Below are positions 9,545 to 21,172 of a stretch of 64,000 nucleotides of DNA, in pieces. The notes beneath the pieces were generated by a model. The model had not been told where the DNA came from. It did not search any database and was given only the letters and a program-made list of their open reading frames with translations. This DNA comes from Podocnemis expansa. Its lineage: Eukaryota; Chordata; Testudines; Podocnemididae. The position numbers and the translations under genes are program-made. The stretch lies in contig ML681967.1 of the NCBI GenBank assembly GCA_007922195.1, forward strand, positions 9,696,120 to 9,760,119, written 5' to 3'. Every line of letters begins with the position of its first letter. The first letter of the stretch is position 1.

Positions 9545-11316
9545 TAAGTGATTCAAGGATGAGGTCCTGTAAGGCACTGAAGAGAGCTGTCTGAAATAAT
9601 CTCAGGCTGAAACCCACCCTGCTGCATAAGGCCTGGAGAAGTTGTGAGCAGCTTTGGCATCCCACTCAAGATCTCAGATTAGGGCTGAAGTGATGCCACA
9701 GCTTTGTGCTAGCTCCTCTGGGCAGGAGTGAATCTCACCTCCCTGTGAACAATGTACTCAGTGGACTTAGCTCATTTTGCTGTTTACGATTCACATGTAG
9801 ACTTGTGTCATTCCATATAAGAGCATTAATTACAGCTACATAAAATTCTGCTCTCTGACTGGATCATGCCCAAACCCACAATGGCCAAGCAGACCCTTTT
9901 CACACCAAACCATGTGCAAATTCCCATTTGCACATGGACGTCACATGCCTCTTTCAAGGAGCACTTCTGCAAACAACTCACACCCCTATAAGTACTCTTA
10001 CAAGAAAGTTCAAGGGACCATGTTTAGTGGCAGAGCAGATCGGTGAATTTAATCTGACTGTCAGGAAACATTTCTGCATAGTTTTTAGCTAACTCCAATG
10101 CTGATCATGCCCTGCCAAGGCCTGATCATCACAGATTCCCATGGAGCACTCAGGTCCCAATCCAGTGAAGACAAGCACATTTTACTCTATGCACTGTGAG
10201 TAGTTCCACTGACAAGTGAGTGCAAAATATTAAGCATATGAACAGTTTTTGTAGGATCAGGGCCTCTTACAGCACTGAGCAGTTGGCAAGAGCCCCTGCG
10301 ATGCACTCAACTCACTTCAAGTGGTGCTGTCTCCTGTCTATTCTGGGGATTAGCTCTGCCTGGCACCCTTTCCTGCAGTTGCACTCCATACTGCTTTCCT
10401 CTTTTACCATCTCAGGCCCCAGTCTTGCTCCAGGAGACACTGCCTTCTCTTCATGGTGCTGTGTTCCAGCCAGGTCACTCAGCATGTATTGCCCTTCTAG
10501 GGTACCAAAATCCTCCCACAAGACTGCTGTCATTACACTGCCCCAGTGATGCAACATCTCCAGAGGCCCATAAGGAAACCCTGCCCTACCCACTATTCGG
10601 CGTCCCAGTTCAGGGACCTTGTAGCTAACAACTGTAGCCCACTTTCACTGAGAGCCTGCTGCTCCTTCCCACAGCTTCTAGTCCTCCCAGCACCAGGGTG
10701 TCAGCTCAAACTCCCACCTCACACTACTAAACCCCATAGCCTCCAACACATCTCCCTGCTGCCAGGGAGGGAATATAGACTACTTGCTGCAGCCCCCTTC
10801 TGTTGCAAGCTTCCTGGCTTTATAACTCCAGCCCAGCTCCTCCCCCAACTAGACTTCATCAGCCAGCTAGGCCTTATCTAGCATGCCTTGGTTTTCCTCC
10901 AGGTGCAGCCCATAGACAAATTGCCTGATTCACCCCTTTGGGCCTTGTATGGGGTAGACTCTCCCCTGCAGTTCCCAGCACCTTGCTAGGTTAGGCTCTT
11001 AGACCTGGTCAGCCCAAGGGCCACAGTCTGCCTCATCTTGCTTCCCTGTGCAAGGGATCAAACGGCACCCCCAGCTGCACTGGCTACCCAACTGTGAGCA
11101 GCACCGGGGGTGGGGGGGCTAGGAGGGTGAAAGTAGGAGCCTCTGCAGAGCCATCCCCCCTTCCCCCGCAGGTGGTGAGGAATGGGCAGAGCCATGATTA
11201 CAGCCCATCCTCCAACGTTCTTGGCAGCAGAGCTGTGCCGGGGGATGCATTCTGCAGCAGACATCGGTCCAGCACAACACATATTCCTTCCATCCCACAG
11301 CAGGGGAACTGTGAGA
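9545..11316. other. No gene; one ancient repeat fragment
   Basis: No recognisable gene. The stretch at about 10140-10265 ('tcccaatccagtgaag', 'agtagttccactgac', 'taggatcagggcc') looks like an old palindromic interspersed repeat of sauropsids; a similar piece lies at 16720-16860. The remainder is unannotated single-copy-like sequence. Confidence 0.35.
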
Positions 11317-11502
11317 TGTGGTGTTTTGGACTACCTAGAGTCATTGGGGTTGCCATTGTGATAAATGGGAGAGTCATTTAGGTGCTAGGAAAACCTGTCT
11401 GTCTCCTCTCTCTCTCTCAGTTCTCTTTCAATAAAGACTTCTTATACAGCTCTGAATATGCTGTCCTCCTTATTGGATTATAATCTCCCTTAAAACTCTA
11501 CA
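11317..11502 (+). repeat. 5' LTR of gypsy element
   Basis: It starts TGTGGTGTTTTGG and ends AAAACTCTACA (TG...CA). It contains a polyadenylation signal AATAAA at 11430-11435 and a CT-rich stretch before it. It is preceded by the target duplication TGAGA. It differs from the 3' LTR at one position in 'ctagagtc' versus 'ctagggtc'. Confidence 0.95.
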
Positions 11503-11790
11503 TCTGGTGACAGAGGATGGGATATGTGAAGGAGTGGCTATCCTCAACAATCCTGGCAACTCTGGAAAACCAGAATACAATGTAAGAAGCAAAACTTTAT
11601 TTTACTGCTTGCATGGGGGTTGGGTTGTAGCTGTGAAAGCTGATCTGTTTGCCTAAGGGCTAGCTGGCTATTCTGACAGCTGATCTGCCTCTTGTTAAGC
11701 ACAAGGAAGAGATAAGGCTGGCTGGCTATTCTGAAAGCTGATCTGCCTGCTGTTAAGAGAAGAGACAAAGAATAACCACAAGAGGGCATC

Positions 11791-12525
11791 ATGGCTTTAC
11801 TCACTACAACCTTTGAAGCATATGATCATTCGACAGCTTCCTGGCAGACATATACAGCCCGATTTCAAAATTTTGTAATAGCAAACGACATAACTTATGA
11901 GAAGAAGGTACCAGTTTTTCTAACGGTCATTGGAGTTAAGACTTATAATTTGCTATGTGATTTGTTTTATCCGGAGAAGCCAGAGCAGAAACCTTACGGG
12001 GACCTAGTGGAAGTTCTGGGAGCACATTTTTCCCCAAAGCCACTAGTAACTGCCGAGAGGTATAGGTTCTACCAAAGGAACCAAGAGGAAGGTGAATCAG
12101 TTGTACAATTTGTAGCAGCTCTGCGGAAGCTGGCAGCACACTGTGACTTCATGAACATGTTAGAGGAAATACTGCGTGACAGGCTGGTATGTGGCCTGCA
12201 CAGTGAATCAACATGAAAACGCCTATTGACTGAAGGTCAACTCACCTTGCAGAAGGCTGTGGAAATTGCAGTCTCCATGGAACGCGTCACCCAAGACATG
12301 CAACAGATCGGGGTCAGTGTCCGTAAAGTATCCCTACAACCTGCCCCCAGGGCACTGGGGAGACAAGAACGTTACCGGTGTGGGAAGTAGGACCACCTCG
12401 CATCTGAGTGCCGGTTTAAGGAACTACTGTGTCGACAATGTGGTAAGAGAGGGCACACTGAACATGCCTGCAAACAAAGGAAGGGTCAGCCAAACAGAAG
12501 AGGCAGACCTGAGAAAAATGGGCCG
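11791..12525 (+). pseudogene. gypsy gag (stop-interrupted)
   Basis: The start at 11791 (MALLTTTFEAYD) opens a Gag of the Mag-type, the structural protein that packages element RNA. The N-terminal capsid part contains the typical AERYRFYQRNQEEGESVVQF block and an LRDRLVCGL motif before a TGA at 12214-12216. The same frame continues without a shift: a helical stretch, then a first zinc knuckle at about 12376-12405 broken by TAG at 12388-12390, then an intact second knuckle CRQCGKRGHTEHAC at about 12430-12470. The frame runs straight into protease, as in gypsy elements with one gag-pol frame. Without suppression of the stops, only a 141-residue fragment could be made. Confidence 0.85.
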
Positions 12526-13881
12526 TTGGTTTGGTGGACTAAGAGGGAAATTCTGCATGCAGTAGAGCAGAATACAGGTGATCAGAGTGACACCCAATTG
12601 GAAGATGAAGATTCCCTCCATGTTTTGTCTATAACAGCTGGCCCACGTAAATTCTGGGTAACACCTGTGTTGGAAGGCAAACCTACACGCATGGAACTGG
12701 ACACTGGCGCAGCAGTTTCATTAGTTTCTAACCTTGTGTATGAGAAGGACTTTAGACATCTGCCACTTAAGCCGACAGAAGTCGTTTTGAAGACATATAC
12801 TGGAGAGACTGTTCCCCTGTTGGGTACTATTGACGTGAAAGTAGAACTCAGTGGACAGACCATAAAGCTACCACTGTTTGTGGTAAAGAGGAATTACCCA
12901 GCCCTAATGGGAAGATCTTGGATCAGGAAAATCCAACTTGATTGGTCACAAGTGCATCAATTGACTAAAGAAGAAATTAATCTAGCAGCGGTACTAACGA
13001 AACATGCTGGGGCTTTCGGTGAAGACTTAGGCAGTATGAAGGGAATCACTGTGAAATTAAATATAAAGCCAGATTGCCAACCAAAATGTTTGAAGGCCAG
13101 GATGGTGCTATTTGCCATCAGACCCAAGGTGGAAGAAAACTTGGAGTGGTTAGTCAAAGAGGGAGTCTTGGTACCAGTTACTCACAGCCAGTGGGCGACA
13201 CCCATTGTCCCAATAATGAAGAAGGATGGCTCCATTCGGATTTGTGGAGATTTCAAGGTCACTGTCAACCCAGTGTTATGTGTAGAACAATATCCTCTTC
13301 CCCGCATTGAGGACATCTTTGCAGGTTTGGCTGGAGGACAAACATTTAGCAAGATTGATTTGAGTCAAGCGTACTTACAGATGCATGTTGAAGAAGAATC
13401 TCAAGAATTGTTGACAATCATAACACATAAGGGGTTGTACAGATACTCTCGTTTACCTTTCGTCATTACTTCAGCCCCAGCTTTGTTCCAAAGGGCAATG
13501 GATCAGATTTTGAGTGGTTTATCAGGAGTACAGTGCTATCTGGATGACATCCTGGTCACGGGCAAAAATGAGGAGGAACACCTTATGAACTTGGAAGCTA
13601 CTCTGCAAAGACTGGAAGAGTATGGTCTACGTGCTCACAGAGACAAATGTAAGTTTTTCCAGCCCTCAGTTGAATATTTAGGACATATAATTGATGCTGA
13701 TGGTCTCCATAAGTCTCCAGCCAAGGTTAAGGCTATTGTGGATGCTCCGCTACCTCAGAATGTAAGCCAACTTCACTCTTTTTTAGGCTTATTAAACTAT
13801 TATGGCAAGTTTATTCCACAATTAGAGATACTCCTGAAACCTGTGCATGAGCTTCTGGGGCCGAAAAAGGCCTGGAACTGA
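12526..13881 (+). pseudogene. gypsy protease and reverse transcriptase
   Basis: This open stretch of 451 codons is in the same frame as gag. The protease is first: MELDTGAAVSLVS at about 12690 has the catalytic Asp-Thr-Gly. The reverse transcriptase follows: a thumb-side 'GVLVPVTHSQWATPIVPI' region at about 13165, FSKIDLSQAYLQM with the first catalytic Asp at about 13350, and YLDD at 13537-13548. A usual LPFG motif reads LPFV here, a Gly-to-Val change next to the active site. The frame ends in WN-stop at 13879-13881, where relatives normally have a second Trp, so the TGA probably arose from TGG. Protease and RT are otherwise well preserved. Confidence 0.9.
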
Positions 13882-14379
13882 ACTGAAGCCTGTGATGTTG
13901 CATTTAATGATGCTAAACACACACTGGTAAACTCTAAGGTTCTAACACATTTTGACCCATCCTTGCCCCTACAGTTGGCTTGTGATGCCTCCCCTTATGG
14001 AGTCGGGGCTGTATTGTCACATATCATGCCTTCTGGTGAAGAGAGGCCGATTGCTTTTGCTTCATGCTCCTTGACTAAGGCAGAAACTAATTATGCCCAA
14101 ATTGAACGCGAAGCACTGGGCATTGTTTTTGGCGTTCGGAAATGTCACCAGTACTTGTGGGGAAAGAAGTTCACACTTCTCACTGACCATCGACCCCTGA
14201 CATCAATTTTGGGGCCACACACAGGCATCCCACATTTGGCCGCTAGTCAGGTGCAACGATGGGCATTGATACTTTCTGGATACACATATGAAATCAAGTA
14301 CAGGCAATCCTCTTTGCACTGCAATGCTGATGGCCTTTCAAGGCTACCCATACCAACACACCATCAGGATCTGGGCTAG
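13882..14379 (+). pseudogene. gypsy RNase H
   Basis: In the same frame as the RT, after the TGA at 13879, the sequence continues with TEACDVAFNDAK and a complete RNase H. The acidic residues are visible in LACDASPYGVGAVL, IEREALGIVFG, LLTDHRPLTSI and NADGLSRLP. RNase H degrades the RNA strand of the RNA/DNA hybrid during reverse transcription. It ends at a TAG at 14377-14379; since the frame continues into integrase, this stop is likely another acquired nonsense codon rather than a natural terminus. Confidence 0.9.
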
Positions 14380-15811
14380 GAAGGAATCTTTGACTTTGAA
14401 CAGGTGGAAAACACACCCATAACGGCTTCTCAAGTGAAGAAAGCAACACGGGTTGACCCCGTACTCTCACGAGTTATGGATTTTGTGATGCATGGAACGT
14501 TCTTACCTGACTCTCAGGTCTCTCCTGACCTCTGCCCCTATGTGTCTAGCAGGACAGAGTTATCGACTCAATCCGGATGTTTGTTGTGGGGTATGCATGT
14601 CATTATCCCACCTTCATTAAGACCACGTTTGTTTGAACAGCACCATTCAAGTCACTGTGGCATAGTGCGCATGAAAGAAATTGCACGGAGCTATTTCTGG
14701 TGGCCGGGCTTAGACAGGGCCATTGAAGAAACGGCTAGAGCTTGTACCTCATGCCAGAGCATCTGGAACGCACCTCAGTTGGCACCTCTTCACCCATAGG
14801 ATTGGCCCGACAGGCCATGGCAATGTATCCATGTTGATTTTACTGGCCCATTTGAAGGATGTATGTTTTTAATTGCTGTGGATGCCCATTCAAAATGGCC
14901 AGAAGTCTCAGTAATGCAGTCCACTACTACAGAAGCCACTATTCAGACCCTGAGTGGCCTTTTTTAGTCGTTACAGTCTTCCAGAACAGCTGGTGAGTGA
15001 CAATGGACCACAATTCGTTTCTCAGGATTTTGAAACTTTTATGAAGGCCAATGGAATACATCACATCAGGTCAGCACCGTATCATCCTTCCACCAATGGA
15101 CTTGCTGAAAGGTTTGTACAGACTATGAAGCAAGCTCTAAAATCTGCAAAGGGACGTTCACCTCTTCATAAGCGTCTGGACAACTTCTTGTTGTCCTACA
15201 GAAACACTCCACAGGCTACAACTAAGGCATCTCCAGCTTTTCTTATGATGGGACGGCAGTTGCGCTCTTGCTTTGATTTTTTGAAACCACGAGACACACG
15301 GCAAGTGGTTCAACGCCAACAGCAGGACCAGGTCAGCAGACATTCACCAAGAACAAACGGCCGCACCTTCAGTATTGGACAGCCAGTTCTTGCTCGAAAC
15401 TATGCTTCAGGAGCTAAATGGGTCCCAGCAATGGTCATTGCCCAGACAGGACCTGTTTCCTACTCTGTCCAGATAGCGAGTGGTCTAGTTTGGCGACGGC
15501 ATGTAGATCAGCTGCTTCTTCGTCATATCCACCCCGAAGATGCATCTCAAGCAGACATATCTGACTTCACCCTTACTGATGATACAACATCAGAGCATGA
15601 AACAACTGTTTCTGTCTCTCCTGCTCCAGCCACCCCTTCAACGCCTTCAGCCTCCCTGAACCAACTGGACACAACATCCTCTCCGGTTCCGGCGACTTCC
15701 CCAGTACCTGTGATCCCACCACCACCAATACCACCTTGTGGGGTGAGCATACCAGACGTTCGCCGTAATCCACCTCGTGACAGAAGGCCTCCTAATCAGC
15801 TGGATCTTTAG
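14380..15811 (+). pseudogene. gypsy integrase (stop and frameshift)
   Basis: The integrase inserts element cDNA into the genome. Its N-terminal HHCC zinc domain is at about 14630-14760 (HHSSHCGIV, WWPGLD, CTSCQ). A TAG at 14797-14799 lies where relatives have the Trp of HPWDWP. The catalytic core follows with the first Asp in HVDFTG (about 14830), the second in VSDNGPQF (about 14995) and the Glu in GLAERF (about 15100). A T-run at 14960-14965 ('ccttttttag') shifts the frame, so the core continues in a different frame from 14954. The C-terminal part has a GPVSYSVQI motif, matching the GPY/F module, then a Pro/Thr-rich tail to 15811. The chain is broken but its catalytic residues are kept. Confidence 0.88.
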
Positions 15812-15958
15812 CTAGTGGTGACCCCCTCTTCATGGGGCAGAATAATACCCCGGGGGTTCACCGGAGATGGGGCAGTCTACCCTTGTCTCCTAGTTTAGTT
15901 CTTATTCTTTCGGGGGAGGGCTTTATTCTGGGGGGGGGTCATTAGAGGGGGAGGAATA
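15812..15958 (+). promoter_or_regulatory. gypsy 3' untranslated region and polypurine tract
   Basis: After the integrase stop, a G-rich segment leads to 'agagggggaggaata' directly before the 3' LTR. This is the expected primer for plus-strand DNA synthesis. Confidence 0.75.
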
Positions 15959-16144
15959 TGTGGTGTTTTGGACTACCTAGGGTCATTGGGGTTGCCATTG
16001 TGATAAATGGGAGAGTCATTTAGGTGCTAGGAAAACCTGTCTGTCTCCTCTCTCTCTCTCAGTTCTCTTTCAATAAAGACTTCTTATACAGCTCTGAATA
16101 TGCTGTCCTCCTTATTGGATTATAATCTCCCTTAAAACTCTACA
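15959..16144 (+). repeat. 3' LTR of gypsy element
   Basis: It is 186 bp long, starts TGTGGTGTTTTGG and ends AAAACTCTACA, and is followed by the target duplication TGAGA (16145-16149). It is identical to the 5' LTR apart from one base. Confidence 0.95.
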
Positions 16145-18321
16145 TGAGACAGATTGGGGTTCTCTGAGCCACAACCTGCTTGTTGGGTCACTTTTGGAGC
16201 ACTGCTCCCTCCACAGAGCATAGCCACAGCTGATCACTGGAGCCGCTTTGTGTTTCAAGCAGGTACACACACTGGGCATCCTCCTGTTGCCAGTGTAATC
16301 AGTGGCAGCACAGAATCAGCCCCTTAGCACCACTAACCAGACCACCAGGCCTCAACCAACTTGCTCTTGAGGAGTGGGACAGGGCTTAAAATAAGAACAC
16401 AGCAATACGGTGCTCCACCAGCATGCCTGGCTCTGCTAGGGAGAGTTACAAAAATCACTCCATGCCTGCTGCGAATTCAATCACAGGTGTCTGATTAGGC
16501 TCAGCCCCATCTAGAACTGGATTTCCAAGTGTGCTGATTATTCCTCATGCCAACGCAGTCAGAACAGCCTGGAGAGATGGCAAAAACTGCTCCGGAGACT
16601 GGAGTCCTCTCTTTATTCCCAGAACAGGAATGTCACAAGCAATAGTAAGGCCAGATCTCCCTCCCGACCCTGGCACTGTACCTTCTCCATGGGCACTATG
16701 ACCAATTTAGGGAAGCACACGGGACTTAAGCACATTTGAAGTTAAGCGTGTGCTTAAGGGTACTCCTGAACTGGGGCCTCAGGGCCTAATCCAAAGCCTT
16801 CTCAAGTCAATGGGAGTCTTTCCACTGACTTCAGTGGAGGCTGGCTAAGAAACCAAGCAACCTTGCTCCCTCTTTCAAATTGTTCTCCAGTGCTCACTGG
16901 TTCCAGCTAGCTTTTCAACACTAACCTCGACTTTCAGCCCTGCCCACCTCTGCCCCGTTCCTGGCCTAGGGAACGCATTTAGCGGTACTTCCATGAAAAA
17001 AGTACTTGATTTCAACGAGAATTTTGCTTAATCGACCCCCCCTGAATTGGAGCCCACAAGCAGACAATGGGAAGAAAGGTCAGATTATAATGAAATTAAA
17101 AATGTTAATAAACAAAAAAGCCTTAAAGCCTCAGTTAAACAAAATCATATCCCCAGCATGGGGCCACGATAGGAAGTCAATGAAAAAAACAAATCGAATA
17201 CAAGGAATTTTGATCAGAATGGCAAATGGGAGGGGTAAACTGTCAGCATCATAAGCTACACATCAGTCCTTCTGCTATCACACACACACGATCAGAACTT
17301 AATAGTATTTGACATTTCATTAATTTAACCCGGGCTTCTTGGGAAAAGAGAGAGAAAGAACATTATTAATTTGAAAGATCTACCCCTGGATGAGTGAAAA
17401 TAAAGGCCCCAGAGCACAGGCTGGAAAAGAAAAGAAATATTTAAAAGGCAAATGGTTTCTTTGTATGTTTCCTATTTCTTCTTGATCCTATAGCCTAGAG
17501 AAAGAACTTAGCTGAAGTACAGACTAAGTATCAGAGACCATTCCCATTCCAGTAGTGCAAAGGAATGGAAACTGGCTAGATCTCACTATCACAATTTCAG
17601 GGTAACTGAATCAGCATTGCCAACATCCATCATCCACTCCAGGAGCACCCAATTAGGTCTCAGGACTCCTGCCATCCCCTGTCTCTGGGTCCGGACCCTT
17701 GCACCACTCCAGGACTTTAAGGCTGCACAGCTATCTGCGGTACAACTGTGATGCCTTTAGTAAGCACCTGTGCTTTGCTTTTCCTCTGAGGGCTATGAAC
17801 AGCATGTAACCAGCAGTCACAGTTTTCATACAGCTCACTGTAAAAGCACATTTATTTTCAAGGTAAAAGCGTCACAGAGAAAACATAACAAAACATATTT
17901 AAACGTATACTGAACATACTGGGACTCACAACCAGTCTTATGGGATCCTAGCAGCACAAAGGCTTCCCAACCCTTTCAGAAGGGTTTGGCTCCCCTTGCA
18001 CAGAAGGGCCTGCCTGCTGGATCAGAAAGAAGGCCCCAAGCCAGTTTAAGACCAGCCTTTTTATAGCAAAAGCCCTTTCTTTGTCTGATAGTCTCTGGAA
18101 AACCCAGTGTGGGCCAGTATAAGCCAGACTCCCCAGAATGCTACCACTCCAGAAATGTTACAGCTGGAATAATTCACCTTAATCACTCCTCCACACATGT
18201 CACTTTTAATTCCTGGTGGAGCTGTGGTAAACTTTTTCTTTGGACATGTGCATAATTCCTGGCCCCCAAAGATACATAAACCATTCAAACACTTAATACA
18301 ATATGGCCCACACAGCTATTG
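16145..18321. other. No gene; ancient repeat fragment
   Basis: No recognisable gene. At about 16720-16860 the phrases 'gaagttaagcgtgtgcttaagg' (split) and 'tcaatgggagtctttccactgacttc' (split) are typical of an old sauropsid interspersed repeat, related to the piece near 10.2 kb. The rest holds A-rich patches and a short (CA) run near 17.28 kb. Confidence 0.35.
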
Positions 18322-18329
18322 TATGGGGT

Positions 18330-18699
18330 CAGGGCCAGCCCAAGGTTTTTTGGTGCCCTAGGCACCTGTGATTTTAGTGAACCCCTCCCCTGTGGTGGGC
18401 TGGGCAGTGGGCCAGCTGGTGTGGTGGTCTGTGCAGAAGGGGGGGGGGGTGGCTGGTGCGGCATGTTGCTTTGGGTGAGCAGAGAGCTGAGCTGGCCTGA
18501 AGCCGGCCAAGCTGCAAACCAGCAGAAAGGCTCCTGCCCCACTCGTCCTAGGCCCCCCCCCCCACCACCACCACCACCTGTCTCTGGTCCTCCCTCCAGC
18601 ACTGACCTTCTCCTCAGTCAAGAGTGGAACCAGTTGAAAAAGCTTCTCGCCATGCTGTGCACTGGGCTACGTGCTTGTGCACTGCAAGAACCAGCCCTG
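18330..18699. mobile_element. hAT-type MITE with perfect 8-bp duplication
   Basis: The left end is CAGGGCCAGCCC and the right end is ACCAGCCCTG, its near complement. The flanks are tatggggt on both sides (18322-18329 and 18700-18707), a perfect 8-bp target duplication as made by hAT transposases. The interior is GC-rich, with a G run near 18440 and a C run plus CCA repeat near 18557-18583. There is no transposase. Any frames here are incidental. Confidence 0.85.
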
Positions 18700-18988
18700 T
18701 ATGGGGTTGCCATATCTTTCAGACTCAGCATAGCCAGCTCCTCGGCTACTTGGTCCTGGCATCGAGGGCATGTTGTGGGTGGAAAGAAGTGATGCTGGAG
18801 CACTGTAGTGCTTCAGAAGGCTGTGAGCGGCCAAATTTTCTATTGTTCAGAATCTGCAAGTGGTGCCCCATCTATCACTGCTCATCACCAAGCATGTACA
18901 CAATGTGCTGAGCAGCTTTGAAAATCTGGTCGTTTCTTTTGGTGCCTAAGTGAGAGCTCAGCTCTTCTGAAAACTGCCTCACTATTAG

Positions 18989-19126
18989 AAGAAAAACAAG
19001 GAGTCCTGTGGCACTTAAAGACTAACAGGTTTGCCACAGGACTCCTTGGTGTGGTTTTTTTTTTGTTTTGTTTTGTTTTTTTTTTAATTTGCTGGACTGG
19101 ACTAACACGGCTGCCCCTTTGGAACT
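18989..19126. mobile_element. Short inverted PLE-tail insertion
   Basis: The insert is flanked by a 10-bp duplication TCACTATTAG (18979-18988 and 19127-19136). It contains 'aaggagtcctgtggcac' followed by the inverted 'gccacaggactcctt' and, further on, 'ggactaacacggctgcccctttg'. These are the extreme 3' tail of the Penelope-like element and its complement, joined head to head. A T-rich stretch lies between. PLE copies often carry such inverted terminal pieces. Confidence 0.8.
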
Positions 19127-19136
19127 TCACTATTAG

Positions 19137-20984
19137 GGAGGCTGAGCAATTGAAAATCTGGCCCTGAAGTCTTTTGAAATGCAGGCCCATGGAGGAATGT
19201 AGAGCACAGAGCCAGCTTGAGAATGAGGAAACATCACTGGCTTCTCTGCACCCCACCATCTGCAGCTATATCCCACAAAAAGGATCTGGGCCTGATGTGT
19301 CTTCTATATTGAATAGATGAAGTGGATCTGTGTCCATTACAGCTGAAGCCAACCAGTGATCATTCTGCTTAAAATCAGAGAATGCAAAAATATTTCCATG
19401 AGATGCCATTTGCATGGATCTAATACTGAAAATTCAACACCTTAATCCTGACACATCAAAAGTCTCCAGCTACCAGCCTAAGCAGGGTCTGGAAATGTCA
19501 GAGGATATCATCATTATTTTTCTCTCCATAAAATAGTTGATTGTGAGACTGCCAAAATAAAAGATTAAGGAGCTCTATTGTATGGTGATGTGGATGTCCC
19601 AAGGGAAATGCTTTTTAAAAGCTGATCCAGAAGGGTGAAATTAGAGTGACATTGGAGAAAGGGAATTTTTCTGCGCAACCCCAGTGTGCTCCTTTGCAGG
19701 TAACATGTTTTTACAGGTGAAGGTCCCTTTACAGATCTAATTGGTTAAAAAAAAATGAAGTAGATATATGTGCTTTCAACAGCGGAGGTGGGGGGGAAAG
19801 GTTGCTTCACTTAATCCTCAAACTTCCATCACAAACTTTTTAAAAGAACTTTCTGGATCTTCCCCTGGTATTTTAAGAAACTTCAACATTCGTAGAGGAT
19901 TATTTCAAAGGATTTTTGAAATTGTCATTTTTCTTCCAGTGGAGTTGAATATTATTAGATACCAGAGTCTGAACTCATACCTGCAGGGTAGCCAATTTAG
20001 CGCCATGTATTTCTACTGCTTTATCAAGTTCCTCCCTTGATTTTTCTGCAGGGTCCAGCTGAGGCACCATATTATTAAAATCAGAGCTGGGACAGAGCTG
20101 CAGTGTTTGCTCCCAGTCATAGATGTGGATCCCAACTTTCCCTAGAGTTCATTGCCTATCGTAGCACCCCATGGCCTCTCCCAGGGTCAGGGTTCCACCA
20201 TGCTAGGTGCTTTAAAACCACATTAAAAGACTCGTCTGTGTCCCAAAAAGCTCACTTAAACCAAAAGCATCTCTGTAATCCATGTTCTTAGCTCATCAGG
20301 GCATCTCTAAGAGTAGCTAAAGCTAACAAACAACAACTGTGTTGGGTCCATTAACTGAAGAGCAGCCTGAAGGAATTCTTATTAAAGGTCCCTAACATTG
20401 TGCCGCCAACTCATTTGCCAACAGGGCCTTCCTTTTAAATCCCCATCCAAAGATTGGCCTGAATCTGCAGAGGTGTCACACATAGTCCCTATCTTCCAGG
20501 CTTACTGTGCTCAAACACAATCAGTGTCTAGAGGTCACATACTCACCCTCTCTATGCCAGCCACCATATCAACCACAGAAAAACTGGAGGCTGAAGTCAG
20601 GCAAGTCTTTTGCTGAGGCAGAAATCATCCAGGCCTTTGCACCTCAAGAGAGAAGATGGACTTTGTTTGCTTTGTCACTTGCCTTGTGCAGAAGTGATGC
20701 CTGGCCTGGTCCTCAAGAAAATCTGAAATGTTACTTTTCCTCCCGCTACAGTGTTCAGAGAGCAGAACTGGGGGAGACCAAAAGCAAGGCCAGCTCAGAC
20801 TCAAACCAGAAACCCCACATAAAAGAAAAAGCAAACATCCCTTATGTATCATAGAACCCTGACCAGTTATAAAGAGAGTGGGATTAGGGCTGGTCAGAAA
20901 ATAATTGTAGAGGAGTGGCACTTGTGGGAGAGAGCTGAGAAAGTGTTGTTCTAGCTGTTATTCCACACTGTTTGAATCAAAACA
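19137..20984. other. No gene; ancient repeat fragment
   Basis: No gene recognised. About 20100-20290 ('ccccatggcctctcccagggtcag', split, then 'tgctaggtgctttaaaac') resembles an old interspersed repeat; a related phrase is at 28480-28560. Nothing else identified. Confidence 0.35.
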
Positions 20985-21172
20985 ACTTGCTTTGTTTGCT
21001 GAAAAAATCTGAACTGACTGTGACTTACTCTTCTCTGCATTTATCTATTCCCTTTTATACTATAGTTTCCATTTCATGTGCCTGATGAAGTGGGATTGTG
21101 CCTACAAAAGCTCATGTAATAAATAAATTTGTTAGTCTTTAAAAGTGCCACAGGACTCTTTGTTCATTAGAC
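20985..21172 (+). mobile_element. PLE 3' tail, plus orientation
   Basis: The phrases 'cctgatgaagtgggatt', 'aaagctcatgtaataaataaa' (split) and 'agtctttaaaagtgcc' followed by 'acaggactctttg' match the 3' tail downstream of the GIY-YIG frame at 1.6-1.8 kb. It is a truncated copy with no coding part. No duplication was found. Confidence 0.7.

Larger units (their letters stand above)
11317..16144 (+). mobile_element. Ty3/gypsy LTR retrotransposon (Mag-like), full length
   Basis: A complete provirus: 186-bp LTRs at both ends, a 5-bp target duplication TGAGA (11312-11316 and 16145-16149), a primer-binding region starting 'tggtgacagagg' just inside the 5' LTR, a gag-pol region in one reading frame, and a purine-rich tract before the 3' LTR. 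The gag and integrase style point to the Mag-type branch of Ty3/gypsy; this is from family knowledge. The two LTRs differ at one visible position, so the insertion is young, yet the coding frame has several stop codons and one frameshift. Confidence 0.95.

Noticed and set aside
18319..18792. Open frame of 157 codons
   Set aside because: It spans the MITE at 18330-18699 and includes homopolymer G, C and CCA runs.
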